A stretch of 64,000 nucleotides of DNA, from assembly GCA_022702545.1 (NCBI GenBank), contig JAHRBC010000002.1:3286001-3350000 (forward strand). The letters are read 5' to 3'. How positions within the stretch are numbered: position 1 is the first letter of the stretch; every line of letters begins with the position of its first letter. Of this stretch, positions 10,801-25,054 are shown piece after piece. The notes beneath the pieces were generated by a model, which saw only the letters and a list, made by a program, of their open reading frames with translations, did no database searches and was not told the DNA's origin. The position numbers were made by a program, and so were the translations under genes. The DNA is from Phycomyces nitens (lineage: Eukaryota; Mucoromycota; Mucoromycetes; Mucorales; Phycomycetaceae).

Positions 10801-11144
10801 ATGCTCAACATGAACAGTCTACCAAATCCTATCCCTCCTCGCGAAAGTCTCGGCTCAGAAACCGTCAAGGACGCCCCAGTGTCTCCCATGCCGGTTGGAA
10901 TTGAGCGTATGGAAGCCCTCAAGAACCTGGGGGCAACATTTGAAGAAGGCCACCGGAGAGTATCCAAGATAGCCACCCCAACCGAAGAAGATGTTGTGCC
11001 CAGTTTTGTGGATACCAAACAAGTACAGGTAATCAAAGCATACCAACCATCGACTGTCATTAACGCTCGTGTATATAGCAAATGGCCCGTCTATCCAAGC
11101 ATTCAGATTTCCCCTTTACAAGCACCATTCCCACATCTCGATAA
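10801..11144 (+). CDS. Short protein of unknown function
   Basis: The ATG at 10801 opens a frame with MLNMNSLPNPIPPRESLG, then VSPMPVGIERMEALKNLG and RRVSKIATPTEEDVVPS. A good 50-nt intron (11029-11078, GTAATC...TATATAG) gives a spliced product of about 97 residues ending ARLSKHSDFPFTSTIPTSR. Without splicing the frame runs on to 11166 and gives 121 residues. The protein is proline- and charge-rich, has no membrane segment and matches no family I know. Coding-like composition and the upstream TATA box are the only support. Confidence 0.4.
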
Positions 11145-11314
11145 CAGATTTTATCGCTTTTTTTAAGCATGTAAATAAATACAAATATAAATATCCATAT
11201 GTGTTCATATTTTAAAAAATATGCATCTATACATTTACTATTATATTATATTATATAACAGTAACAAAAAGGAGTATAATAATATATAAGCATCTACTCT
11301 CATTTGTAACAAGT

Positions 11315-13163
<1,849 letters not shown>

Positions 13164-14560
13164 GATTCAATAGGAAATGGAAAGAAAGAGGAAGAGGGAG
13201 ATTAATATTGTACAATTAAAATAAATATATATATATGTATTTATATACACAAATGCTCAAATGCATACACGCACACATACGCACATATATATATAATTTA
13301 TATATAATTTATATGATGGTTGTAATAACCCGCCAAATGATTAAGATAAAAAATATATATAATAGAGACTCCGCGACAAGATAAACCCAAAAGAACAAAG
13401 GATGTGCGCGCTTAAAATCCAAGATTGTATAAAATACAATCCAAAATACCGAGATGGCCAATCATCAATTTTCTACTCCATTCCGATGTTTATCCGGCCA
13501 ATAATATCCATTTTGGGGGATTCAATTATAGGTCAAGTCCAACCGCAATCGCCCAAAACTGCAAGTGTCCAATCTCAAATGATCGGGGTTATTTTAGTTT
13601 GTATTGAGATTCGAACAAAGGGACAAGAGCATTATATATACAATAGCTTGTATTTTACAATCAATATTCACCGAGGTACCTTTGGCAATATGTACTCTAA
13701 ACACACATCTCTTGCTAAATGGAGTTGAAGTGGGAGGATATTTGGGAAAAAAAAGTGGCAAGGTGATGATACTTGTGCAATTCAGGCGCATCGGCTACAC
13801 TAATGAACTTGCAAGTCTATTGACAACTTTGATGGCCATGTTGGTTTTAGAGGGCGGCACTTGGCAGTGATAAATAGCTCATGATATATAGTCTTGTAAA
13901 ACCTCGAGTCATTCTGCACATTCTGTATTGAAAAGTGTACACACACTGCATCTTGTGTTCTTGTCTCGATCGCTTTATTGTATGCATTCGACCGGGCTAA
14001 TCACATTTGGCATGTCTTTAAACTTTTTTTTCTCTATGTGTCTCGTAAATGTGTCTTGATGTATGAATTGTAGCTAATCTGCTTGACCAAAGTAGCCCCA
14101 AGATTATGTCTTTATTACCAATGCCACCAGTACTAAAGAAGCTGTTTGAGAACCCATTTCATTTGACGCAATCTAGTGCGTCATTTTTTACTTTATAAAG
14201 CAGGATGGTCACAGATCTCCGCCTTCCATATATGGATATGTGTATAAAAGTATATTGATATCCAAGTATATAAACAGAGGCATGTTGATATCTTACAAGT
14301 ACAAAGCCAGTTTGCCATTAATGACCTATTCAGCAAGAACAATAAAAACAATACCACAATAGTCACGTGATACACCTATAAAGAATACAAGAGATTACAA
14401 GTCGTCGTGCGGTTAGACAAAATGAAGCTGTTATGAAATTTGTGTGATTGTGTCGGTTGTTGTAAGCTTATTTTTGCTTGTTTACCTCGAGGGACAGGTC
14501 CTCATATAAGAATAGTTATATGAATATATATATACATATATAGATAATCTATACAGAGCA
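13164..14560. other. Intergenic region between divergent genes
   Basis: This 1.4 kb separates the PFKFB start from the Kelch gene and should contain both promoters. TA-rich stretches occur at 13220-13260 and 13280-13320. Open frames such as 13402-13728 have no recognisable features and are not called. Confidence 0.4.
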
Positions 14561-14633
14561 CTCTCCTCTCTCTCTCTTTCTCTCTCTCTCTTTCTCTCTT
14601 TTTCTCTCTCTATTTTTCTCTCTATTTTTTTTT
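14561..14633 (+). promoter_or_regulatory. CT-rich promoter/5' UTR tract
   Basis: More than 70 nt of almost pure pyrimidine ends 25 nt before the start codon of the Kelch protein gene. Such tracts are common at transcription starts of well-expressed fungal genes. Confidence 0.5.
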
Positions 14634-14658
14634 GAATGCCATTGCTGGTACTTTAGTG

Positions 14659-17040
14659 ATGATCGTTTCTTTTGTCTTACTCTTGATCTCTAGCGCGTGG
14701 GCTGCCATCCCTCTCGAAATGTCCACTCAACACACTGTCACCAATACTCCAAATTCGCTCTTCATCCTGGGTGGATTCTCCAACCCAAACCACACAACAT
14801 TCACTCAGTCGTACCTTTTATTAGCCGGTCACACAACTCATTGGCACTCCAACAAATTGCTAGTATTGTTTGGCCAGTCTCCACAAAACCTAGGTCCACC
14901 CCTGAGGACCATAGACCCAGACGATAGATACAATCCAATGTCAATCTCAATATCAGCATCCTCTGAACCACAAAGACGTCTATACCATACCTCGGTACTA
15001 TCCAATGACACCCTGTGGTTAATTGGTGGCCAATCCTTAGACACACAACTTCTTGGAGACATTTGGATGTTTTCAGTCACCCAGAACCACTGGACACATC
15101 TAATGGACCTAGACAGCCCAATGTCTGGCCATTCGACAATACAGTACAATTCTTGGCTGATATCTTGCTTTGGAGTCTTATCCCCGGATTCCGACCAATG
15201 CACCATATTTGATACTGTCCAGCAAAAGATTGTGTCTTCCAGCATTGTCCCGGATCAACATTGGGGAACACCCCGAGCACGTATAAGAACCACAATGTCT
15301 CTAGTCAACAACCAGATACTTATATTTGGAGGACTAGACGGACAAGACTATCTGTCGGATGTCTGGCTATTAGATCTAAAGAACGGACCTCAATTGGAAT
15401 GGCAACACATGCAGTCCAACCGAGTCCAACCACGTTCTGGACATGTAGCCGTCCAGCTAAACTCCTCGACTATTCTTTATCATGGCGGCCAAACCAGCCA
15501 ATATTCTCTCGCCACCCATAACCTCATTCTCTCCCTACCCACATTTACCTGGTCCACCCACAGCCACACCAAGAGATCTCCAATTGCTGCCGATGCCGAC
15601 GACGAGATCGTTCATGCCTATGCTACCGACAGACAGTCAATTAGCCCAAAGTCTGGGATGGGAGTAGGAATGATTGTTGGAATTGTGGTTGGAATACTAG
15701 CTTTTGTTGGAATTGCGATTGGAATTCTGGTGTGGCACAGACACAGACGTGTTCGCGGCAGACGCCACCCCCAGTCAAGGGCAGCTCGCTTTAGTCTTTC
15801 GCCTCCACCAGGTCCACGCTACAGTACAACCTCAATTGGTCCTAGACTGTCGGTCAGTAGTGTTCTGGCCAAACAGCGCTCGGCAGATATGGAGGACCTT
15901 TTGATATCAAAGCCAGAAATGGCAATGACAAGAGCATCAATTATTCAACAGGCCTCAAGACCAACCTCGGTCGTATCCCATCGGATCAGCAGCATCCTCG
16001 ATTGGCGTCAAAGTCTAGGAACATCGAGTCCTAGTATCGGAGACCGACGCCAGAGCCTGATGAACTCGAGTGGTAGCCTAGAAAATAGGCGACAGAGCCA
16101 GACATTATCCAGCCAGCTAAATGGCAGTAATACAAACTGCAGCAGTGCAAATACAAATTCTAATATTAATATGAGCCAAAGCAACATCCCAGACAATGAG
16201 ATGTTTACCCCTCCACATATACGCGGTTCCGATGTCCATCTGCCTTCATTAGACCAGGTCTGCGAACAGGTCAGCCAAGAGAGTCTTGGGTTATCCCATA
16301 GCACCCTTCCAGACGAGGAGCCTATTGACCCACCTGTGGCCAAGAGACGCAGACGGGAGAGTAGGGCACTCAAACGATTGACATTGACCATATTCTCCAA
16401 CCGGAACTCACAAGGAGAAGACTCGCCAGTCTCTGGATCTGGGTCTGGATCTGGATCTGGGTCTCCTTCAAACAAGTTCCTCAAACGATACACTATTGCA
16501 TCCACTCCCACCAGTGAATCTCCCCAGATCCCAAAGACCAGCCGACGATCCAGTCTGTTTCGATTGTTGCAGCTCCCAGTCCCAGCAGCTGGCTCCAGCA
16601 GTGGAACATCTGTGTACAACAAGAGATCAAAGAACTCGATGCTTGAGCCTCGGCCGTCTAATGTTGGATCTATTGGAGCCAAATCGGTTGCATCCGTGCA
16701 GTGGGTGGAGTTCAATGATGCGATGGATTACAAAGACCAAGGAGACAGTCGGCATGTTCCCTTGAGTGTGGCAAACCCTTATAGACGGAGCATCTTTACC
16801 AGGAGTAGTCTTAGTCTGGAGAGCACCAACCCTTCCACCCACAGCAGCTGTGCCAATAGTCCAATTGCTTCACCTCAGAGTCCCAACTTTGTGATCTCTC
16901 CTCCATCTCATTATCATTTAACGATGCTGGAAACCATGTCCTGGGGAGATGAGTTGATTCAGCGTCAAAGACAAGCCCAACCACGCGACGATACCCCACC
17001 AATAGCATCGACCTTGCGAATTACTAATGATGAAGAGTGA
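14659..17040 (+). CDS. Kelch-repeat type I membrane protein with long Ser-rich tail
   Basis: Single-exon gene. The ATG at 14659 gives a clean signal peptide (MIVSFVLLLISSAWA) and a 793-residue product. The region of residues about 20-310 carries Kelch-type repeats: NSLFILGGF, DTLWLIGGQSLDTQLLGDIW, NQILIFGGLDGQDYLSDVW and STILYHGGQTSQYS, each with GG followed by an aromatic/Trp. They predict an extracellular beta-propeller. One membrane segment at residues 333-360 (GIVVGILAFVGIAIGILVW) is followed by a basic stop-transfer HRHRRVRGRR. The cytoplasmic tail of about 430 residues is rich in Ser, Arg and Asn, with a Gly-Ser run near residue 595 and many S/T-P sites, so phosphorylation is likely. 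Similar architectures occur in Mucoromycota, but I know of no defined function. Confidence 0.85.
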   Translation: MIVSFVLLLISSAWAAIPLEMSTQHTVTNTPNSLFILGGFSNPNHTTFTQSYLLLAGHTTHWHSNKLLVLFGQSPQNLGPPLRTIDPDDRYNPMSISISASSEPQRRLYHTSVLSNDTLWLIGGQSLDTQLLGDIWMFSVTQNHWTHLMDLDSPMSGHSTIQYNSWLISCFGVLSPDSDQCTIFDTVQQKIVSSSIVPDQHWGTPRARIRTTMSLVNNQILIFGGLDGQDYLSDVWLLDLKNGPQLEWQHMQSNRVQPRSGHVAVQLNSSTILYHGGQTSQYSLATHNLILSLPTFTWSTHSHTKRSPIAADADDEIVHAYATDRQSISPKSGMGVGMIVGIVVGILAFVGIAIGILVWHRHRRVRGRRHPQSRAARFSLSPPPGPRYSTTSIGPRLSVSSVLAKQRSADMEDLLISKPEMAMTRASIIQQASRPTSVVSHRISSILDWRQSLGTSSPSIGDRRQSLMNSSGSLENRRQSQTLSSQLNGSNTNCSSANTNSNINMSQSNIPDNEMFTPPHIRGSDVHLPSLDQVCEQVSQESLGLSHSTLPDEEPIDPPVAKRRRRESRALKRLTLTIFSNRNSQGEDSPVSGSGSGSGSGSPSNKFLKRYTIASTPTSESPQIPKTSRRSSLFRLLQLPVPAAGSSSGTSVYNKRSKNSMLEPRPSNVGSIGAKSVASVQWVEFNDAMDYKDQGDSRHVPLSVANPYRRSIFTRSSLSLESTNPSTHSSCANSPIASPQSPNFVISPPSHYHLTMLETMSWGDELIQRQRQAQPRDDTPPIASTLRITNDEE

Positions 17041-17127
17041 TTGATTTAGATCTCTATTTTTATTCACACCTTTAGGCTGGTTCCTAATATTGTATAATAT
17101 TCTTACAATATATACATATATGTATAT

Positions 17128-17164
<37 letters not shown>

Positions 17165-17686
17165 ATGTACATTCTATTGTGTGTATTAATCTATCTAATT
17201 ATACACACATATCTATAAATAATAATAAATAATGATATATATATATATATACTCTTGTCCTCAAAAGCAACATCTTGATATTATAATATACATATACATA
17301 TATATATATTTTAAAAGAGGTGCACAGCATAACGTCACATTCCGGAGATTGAATTCCAGTTCCTGTACTCTTCTCTTACAATCTACACGTCCTGGAACGC
17401 TAAACTTTCTTTACAATTTCCCTCCTTCTCCTTTTTTCCCTTCCGTCTTTAACATTCTCTTGTCTGTATATTTTATACATTTACATACTTGTCCTATTAT
17501 ATATCACCTTTACATTTCTGGGCTTCGACCTTGAAAAAAGCACAGTCAGGTAAGAAACAGGCCTCAACATTTGTTTTTCTTTTTGGGAAAAAACATCCAC
17601 GGCTGCTCAATATCTCACCCTCTTGTTTCCAAAGAGTCTCAAGCTGCAACCTACATAAATAAATAAAAATAAACACAATACAAGGA
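17041..17686. repeat. TA/CA-rich spacer with microsatellites
   Basis: Contains (CA)n/(TA)n at about 17127-17161 and more TA repeats at 17236-17252 and 17297-17310. The second half is pyrimidine-rich and likely holds the VPS10 promoter and 5' leader. No gene is supported. Confidence 0.7.
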
Positions 17687-20600
17687 ATGACTCTTACGAG
17701 GCGGCATCGTCACGGAATGCCATTCCTCACAACCAAACTCCTCTTCCAGGCACTCTTGGTGATCGTTTGCTTGTCAAGTGCGGTTGCCCAGAAAATAGCC
17801 GTCGAAAAGACGGGTTTCGACAGATTGCCCGATAAGCTCTTTTACTTTCAGGAATCTCAAGTAAAGCAGCCCTGACCAATCTTATTGTCATTATTAATCC
17901 AAATGCCCTTAGATAGCTCTCTGGTTTGACGCTGGTTCGCGCGCTCTTTGGCGATCAAGTGATCAGGGCAAGGCATGGACCAGAGTCCAAGACATTGGAG
18001 AAGATGAACCAAGCTTTCTCTACGAGCATCCCTTTGATTCAAAGATGGTAAGGATGTCCTTTGTGGCCCAACAAACCTAAACATTTTTTTTTATTAGGCA
18101 TATGTGATTGGCAAAGGAAAGGTCCATTGGAAAACGGTCGATAGAGGAGCTACTTGGCAGAAATTTGAGACGCCTATCGAACCCGCAGCCACCTTCCCTC
18201 ACCTCTCATTCCACGCCGAAAGACCCAACTATGTACTCTTTAATGGATTTAAATGCAACCTAGGTGGTTGGACTGGCATGGATTGTCACGGAGAAGTAAG
18301 GATAGGCAACATCATGTTTTTGATAAAAAAAGAAGAAAAAGACTAAGAAACGGTTGGTTTGTACTAGTTTTACTATACCCTCAACAACTTTGAAGAGACT
18401 ACCTTGTTACGCAGCCATGCTACATCCTGTATCTGGTCTCTTTCCAGTGCCACATTCGAAACTGCACCTGTAAAGGAAGTTATGTGTGTTGAGTCTGCTG
18501 GAAAGAGTGGAATGACAAGCATGCTCGAGTCTGAACAACTTCACCTTGTTCAATCCGAAGACTTTTTCAGAACAGAACAGGCTGTCAACTTTGGAGCATC
18601 TACCGAGGTCCGGGGCGTGATTGCCATCAGTGCCGTCAATAGGTTCCTTGTTGCTGCCATCAAACCAAAGCCAAGTGAGCCCGACATGGATCTCATGGTC
18701 TCACTCGACGGCGAAAACTGGCACGAAGCCATATTCCCCGTCGACACCTCCTCGGTCCATGAAAAGGCCTACACCATCGTCGAGTCAACCGGCACCTCTC
18801 TGCTGGTCGATGTTCTCGACAGTGCGTCCTCTACCGTGGGAACTCTGTACAAATCAAATTCAAACGGTACATTCTTTGTCAAGAGTCTCGAGAACACCAA
18901 CCGTAACCAACTAGGCATTGTTGATTTTGAACGTGTCCAGGGTGTTGAAGGTGTCATGATTGCAAATGTTGTCTCTAATGCTGCCCAGGTCAAGTCAGGC
19001 AGTGCTCAAAAGGTCCTCAATACCCGGATGAGTTTTGACGATGGAGCAACCTGGAGTGCTATCCAAAAGGTCTATGATGCCCAGGGAAACCTACTGAAAT
19101 GCTCTGATGGTCCCGAGAGATGCGCACTTCACCTTCATTCTGTCACAAACCCCCGCAACAACGGACAGGTGTTTACCTCAAAGGCTGCTGTGGGCGTCAT
19201 GATGGGTGTTGGCAGCTACAATGACCATTTGCTTGAATACGACGAATCAGACACCTTTTTGTCTACCGATGGTGGGCTTAGCTGGAAGTTGGTTCGTCTG
19301 GGCGCACACAAGTACGAGTTTGGAGATATGGGCTCAATGTTGGTCTTGATAGACGATGAAAAGGAAATTGATCACATTTGGTGGAGCAAGAACCGAGGCA
19401 ATACCTGGGAACGCTATGACCTTGGCCTTAGTATCCGTGCTCGCTATCTGACCACTGACCCAATCTCTTCTTCCAGCAAGTTTTTGTTGATCGGCTCTTC
19501 TCGTTTCTCCAACGAGCACGTCCAGTCGTTCCAGATTGATTTATCTGGAGTGTTTTCACAAAAGTGCCAGCTTATTGAGAACAATGAGTCCAAGAGTGAT
19601 TTTGAGCGCTGGTATGCTCGCGACCTCACAAGCGGACCAGATTGCTTGATGGGCCATGAACAAATGTTCTATCGTCGCAAGGCTGATCGTGATTGTTATG
19701 TTGGACTCGACTTCCAGGCTCCTGTTGTTGAAATGAAGGAATGTCCATGTACTGAAGCAGATTATGAGTGTGATTACAACTTTGTACGCGACGGCAACAA
19801 GTGTGTCCGTATTGGGCCTGATGTAATCCCAAAGGATGTCTGTACCTCTCGCAACTCTGTCTATCCTTCATCATCTGGATACCGTCTTATTCCTGGAAAC
19901 AACTGTGACGCTGAAAAGGGCAAGAAGCTCGATGAGCCTGTTGACCGTCGATGCGGTGACAATGAGGAAGTGCCTTATAACCAACCAGCCAGACCAACCC
20001 AGCCCAGTCAAGACAACAGTAACCATGGACCCATTGAAGCACTTGCGCCTGGAGACTCGGCAATCGAACAGTACGAGACAGTATTTGATGACGAGATTGA
20101 TCAATTCATGTACTTTAAGGATTCGCCTGCCATGCTACTTCGTTTGAGAAGCGGCGAGTTGTGGTCTAGTGGTGAACATGGAATTGGATGGAAACATGTA
20201 CTCGAGGGAAAGGGTGCCATTCGAAGCTTTATCATGCACGAGTTTGATTATAATCGTGCTTATGCGCTCACGGACGAAACTGTTCATGTCACCAATGATC
20301 AGGGTCTCAACTGGGAAGAGATCAAGGTTCCCTTGGCTCCCACCAAGCACATGGCGCTTGCTTTGGATTTCCATCCTCTTGAGAAAGATTGGCTGCTCTT
20401 TATTGGCGACACTACCGATGGCTCTAGTCAATCCGAGGCATTTGTCTCTCGCAACCACGGAAGAAGTTGGGACTCGTTGGATATGTACGTGAGCAAATGT
20501 ATCTTTGGCCGCGATTCGCATTATGAGATCGAGAAAGAGACCGTGTACTGTTCAGCCGTAGACAAGAAGAATCCCGGTGGAGATCGTCGTCTGGTCCGCA

Positions 20601-23600
20601 CAATTGATTGGGGACGTAATCAGGAAGTTTTGTTTGATAATGTGGTAGAGTTCTTTGTCATTGAAGACTTTATGTCGGTTGCCTCGAGTGTAAAGGGAGC
20701 ATTGACGCTATATGTGAGCACAAACGGAAAGACATTCAAGGAAGCCCAGTTCCCTCCCAACCAGTACATTGACCGAAACGCAAGTATCTTTAGGCTGTAT
20801 AAAATGATCGTATATGTATTTACCGTTTTATAACCAATAGACCTTTACCGTGCTACAATCTACTACTCATGCTGTCCTCTTGAACGTATTCAAGTCAGTG
20901 ACTTATGGAAAAGCTCACGGTGCACTCTACAAGTCCAATGAGGATGGCACGCTTTACCACCTCTCTCTCGACAACACCAACGGAGACGCTACGGGTTTTG
21001 TAGACTTTGAAAAGATGCAGAGCATTGATGGTGTAATTCTTGCCAACCAGGTGTACAATGCTGACGAGCTGGTGGGCAACCGTGACGTAACCAAGCTTGT
21101 ACGGACAATGATTACCTGGGATGACGGAGGACATTGGCAACCACTTGCAGCTCCTCGCAACTATAATTGTGCCTCCAAGGAATGTACCCTAAACCTACAC
21201 AGCCGGACAGATATCCATGGCCCAGGCGCAATATTCAGCACAACTGGTGCACCCGGTCTAGCCATGGGAGTCGGAAACGTGGGTGCCTCTCTGCTACCCT
21301 ACGAACAGAGCGACACCTACTTGACCCGCGATGGTGGACATACCTGGGTAGAGATTCAGCGTGGAGAGCACCTGTATGAGTTTGGCGACCAAGGATCGTT
21401 GCTGGTTCTCATCAGTGATGAGGGACCGACAAATGAACTAAAGTACTCTTGGGACCAAGGCGAAACATGGCACGGATATGTGTTTAGCAGCTCTCCAATT
21501 CGTGTCAATGCACTCACAACCGATCCCAAATCAACCACCCTTCGGTTCGTTATCGTGGGTCACACTAGGGACAGCAAGCGATCTCAGATCAGTATCACTG
21601 TTGACTTTTCAAAGGTCAAGCAGCGTAGATGCGAGATGGACAAGTCCAAGACCGAAAAGAGTGATTTTGAGCTCTGGGTGGCCAAGGATGACGATGGCGA
21701 TGATGCCTGCCTCTTGGGCAAAAAGACTGCCTACTGGCGCCGCAAAAAGGACCGTGTGTGTATTGTTGGAAACCGGTTCAAGGAACCCGAGGTCGTTCAA
21801 GAAAAGTGTGAATGCCGAGACACAGACTTTGAGTGTGATTTTGGATTCTGGCTCAATGATAAGAATGAGTGTGTGTTTTATGGCCGTCATCCTGATCGTC
21901 CTCCAAAGTGCAAGGATGGTGAGACTTACCGTGGTCGTTCTGGATTCAAAAAGAACACAAAGTCAGTGTGTGAGGGTGGTTTGGATCTTGAGAAAGAAAA
22001 GGAGTGGCCTTGTGGAGAAGGTGGAGGAATCCAGTCTTCCAAGATGTCCTTTGGCGACCGAGTTGTGGATTACTTGTTCTTCACAGACACTGACCGTGTG
22101 TTTATTCGGACGGCAGACAACAAGGTGTGGAGGAGTGACAATGATGGCTTTAGCTGGAAAGAGCTTTTCCCAAATGTGCCAATCATTGCCATGTACCAGA
22201 ACCCTCACTTTGATGAACAGGTAAGGCTTTTTTTTTAATGAATGGAGAATACGATGCAGGTTACTCAATGATGATCTGTATTACTAGGCATATTTCATCA
22301 CTGGAGAGAAATCCCACTTTATGACCACTGATAAGGGCAGCAATATTGAGCCCTTTGATGCCCCCCTTAATCCAATGGCCAGCATTCAGGGCACAATGAT
22401 GAGTTTCCACAAGGAAGAAAAGAACAAGATTATTTATATTGGAGAAACCAACTGTGAGTCCCAAATGTCAACAGATTGCCACTCCCAAGCATTCTATTCC
22501 CAAGACCAAGGCCGTTCATGGCGCCCGATTGGCAGCTATGTTCGCAGCTGCCTCTGGGGTCGTGGTGGATCCATGGAAAAGACTGACGAAAACTCGATTT
22601 TCTGTGAAGAGTACCAGGAAAAGAAGGGAAACCAGCGTTCATTCATCTCCAACCGACTCAGCTTTACATCCTCAAACAACTTTTACTCTAGCAGTGATGT
22701 CTTGTTTGAGTCGATTGTTGGTGTTGCAGTGTTTGGCAAATTCATGGTTATTGCTGCTGTAAGTGTTAATTGTTTAATATTCAAAGATGTATTGTTGAAC
22801 CATGTGTGTTGTCTATCTGCAGCCCAAGGGGTCTGGTGCTTCTTTGGGTCTATATATCAGTCTGGATGGCAAGACCTTTGCCCAAGCTGCATTCCCAGCT
22901 TCATTGAACCTGTCTCCCGAGGCATTCACCATCATGGAATCCCTAAATTCCATGTGGATCCATGTGTCTACCAACACCCACCATGGCAGTGAATATGGCA
23001 CCATATTTACCTCCAACTCCAACGGCACTTACTTTGTATCTTCACTTGAGAACGCCAATCGTAATGAGATTGGTATTGTTGATTTTGAAAAGATGCAGGG
23101 TATCGAAGGAATCGCACTGTCAAACCGAGTCAGCAATCCCAACCAGGCCAACATGGGTGATCCCAAGAAACTGGTGACCATGAAGACAGCTGATGCAGGC
23201 AGCCACTGGACAACCCTTACAGCCCCTCAAAAAGACAGCAAGGGCAAGAACTACGAAGATTGCAAGAGGGGTGAGTGCAGCCTGCATCTCCACAGCTACT
23301 CTGAGCGTCGAAATACCCGCGACTTGTTCAGTATGTCGAGTGCAGTCGGATTGATGGTTGGTGTTGGAAATGTGGGTCCCAGTCTGTCGGCCTATCGTAG
23401 TGGCGACATGTTCTTGACTCGCGATGCTGGAAAGACTTGGGCCGAGGTCTACAAGGGTGCTCATCTGTGGGAGTTTGCTGATCAAGGTGCTCTCTTGATA
23501 TTGGTTGATGATGAAGAACCAACCAATGTTGTAAAGTAAGTCTACAAGAGGTGTAAAGTACTTGCTGACTCGATTCTATTTAAAAAGGTACACCACAAAC

Positions 23601-24864
23601 GAAGGTCTTTCATGGCAAGAGTACCAGTTCACTACACAGGACAAGCGTCTAAAGGTCGAGGATATTATTACCCAACCTGATGGCACTAGTCAGAAATATG
23701 TGATCTATGGTACCGAATATGGAAACAGCAATGTGGTTGCCTACCACATTGACTTTAGTGCTCTTCATCCCAACAAATGTAAGTGTCTGTCTATCTTGGC
23801 CTTGGTCTTGGTCTTAATGTACTCAATATCTTTGGTTGTAGGTAAATTGGATCTGGCTAATCCTAGTGATGATGACTTTGAGCTCTGGAGCCCTGAAGAT
23901 ACTCGTGGTGAGGCCTGCTTGTTTGGTCGTGAGGTATAAAATGCAAAAAGGCAATCGATTATATGCGTCTCCTAAGCCTTATCTCTTGGTGTTTTAGACA
24001 AAGTACTATAGACGCATTCAAGATAGAGACTGTTACATTGGAGAGAAGCTTGTCCAGCCACGTGAAGAAGTCCGTAACTGCGCTTGTCAGCAAGAGGATT
24101 ATGAATGGCAAGTTAAAATTATGCATATAGTCTTCCACAAGACCTGTCCCTTACATTATCTATAGTGATTTCAACTTTGTCCGTGACAAGAACAACAAGT
24201 GTGTCCTTGTTCCTGGCCTCTCTCCTCGCGTACCTGAATGCGATGGTTCAATGGAGTTCTTTTATGAACCAACTGGGTAAATACACTCTTTATATGTCTT
24301 ATTGCTTATTAACCTCCCCTCCAAAAAAAATCAATTGTGATCAATAGATATCGTCGTACTGCAGCCACCAGTTGCGAGGGCGGTCTTGGTCTGGATGAAG
24401 GAGAGAAGCATTGGTGCCCTGGAAAGAGCCACAGTAGCGGCATGTGGGCAGTGTATGTATTTGCCCCCCTTGGTGGTGCACTTCTTATCTTTGGATGCCT
24501 GTACCTGCGCAAATATGGCTCACCCATCACCCGTGGCCGCATCCGCTTGGCTGACGGTACGACCCAGCAATCATCTGGCACCAGTCTATCATCGCACCCC
24601 TTGGTGGCCACGCTTGTGTCGGCTGTCATTCTTGTGCCAGTGGCTGTCTTGGGGCTGTTGTCACGTATTCATATGCCTAGTTCACTTTCGGATCTCAATG
24701 TGTTTAGTAATGTCAGTCTGCCTTCGTTTGGTCGACGAGGCAGTAACAATTACAGCCCACTTGGTCAAGATGAACACGAGAATGTCCTTTTAGATGACTA
24801 TGATGGAGGAGAAGAGAATCTCATTGACGATGCCGATGAAGAGGATGCCGATGAATTTTATTAA
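17687..24864 (+). CDS. VPS10: VPS10 vacuolar protein sorting receptor with three Vps10 modules
   Basis: Type I receptor that carries cargo such as carboxypeptidase Y from the trans-Golgi to the vacuole. Twelve exons: 17687-17860, 17913-18047, 18098-18295, 18368-20779, 20841-22220, 22288-22758, 22823-23535, 23588-23778, 23842-23933, 23998-24107, 24166-24276 and 24348-24864, giving about 2167 residues. A signal peptide ends near SSAVAQ. Three Vps10 beta-propeller/10CC modules follow, at residues about 45-700, 730-1365 and 1375-2020. Each ends with its own cysteine-rich block: CPCTEADYECDYNF, CECRDTDFECDFGF, and CACQQEDYE joined by splicing to CDFNFVRD. Yeast Vps10 has two modules and 1579 residues. 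A membrane segment (VYVFAPLGGALLIFGCLYL, about 2030), a second hydrophobic stretch (about 2085) and an acidic tail complete it. Introns 20780-20840 and 24108-24165 start with GCAAGT. Confidence 0.95.
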
Positions 24865-25054
24865 GACAAAAAAGTTGCTGATTATTATATATCTTTTTTT
24901 TATCTCTCTTTTTATATATTTGAACGTTTTGTTTTGTACAACACCATTATTCCTTTTTTCTATATTCTTTATTCTCTTTATATTTTTCAACGGCATAAAA
25001 GAGCAGGGAGTGAGTCCTTGAGATCTCATAAAATGGCAAAGATACATGTTTCAC

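Noticed and set aside
13402..13870. Overlapping open frames in the PFKFB-Kelch spacer
   Set aside because: Both strands show similar random openness, with no domain, signal or splice support.
14632..14658. Upstream non-ATG start for the Kelch protein
   Set aside because: It would begin at TTG inside the pyrimidine tract. The ATG at 14659 gives a clean signal peptide.
16008..16715. Long antisense frame (235 codons) within the Kelch gene
   Set aside because: It mirrors the Ser-rich tail coding sequence, has low-complexity composition and lacks family features.
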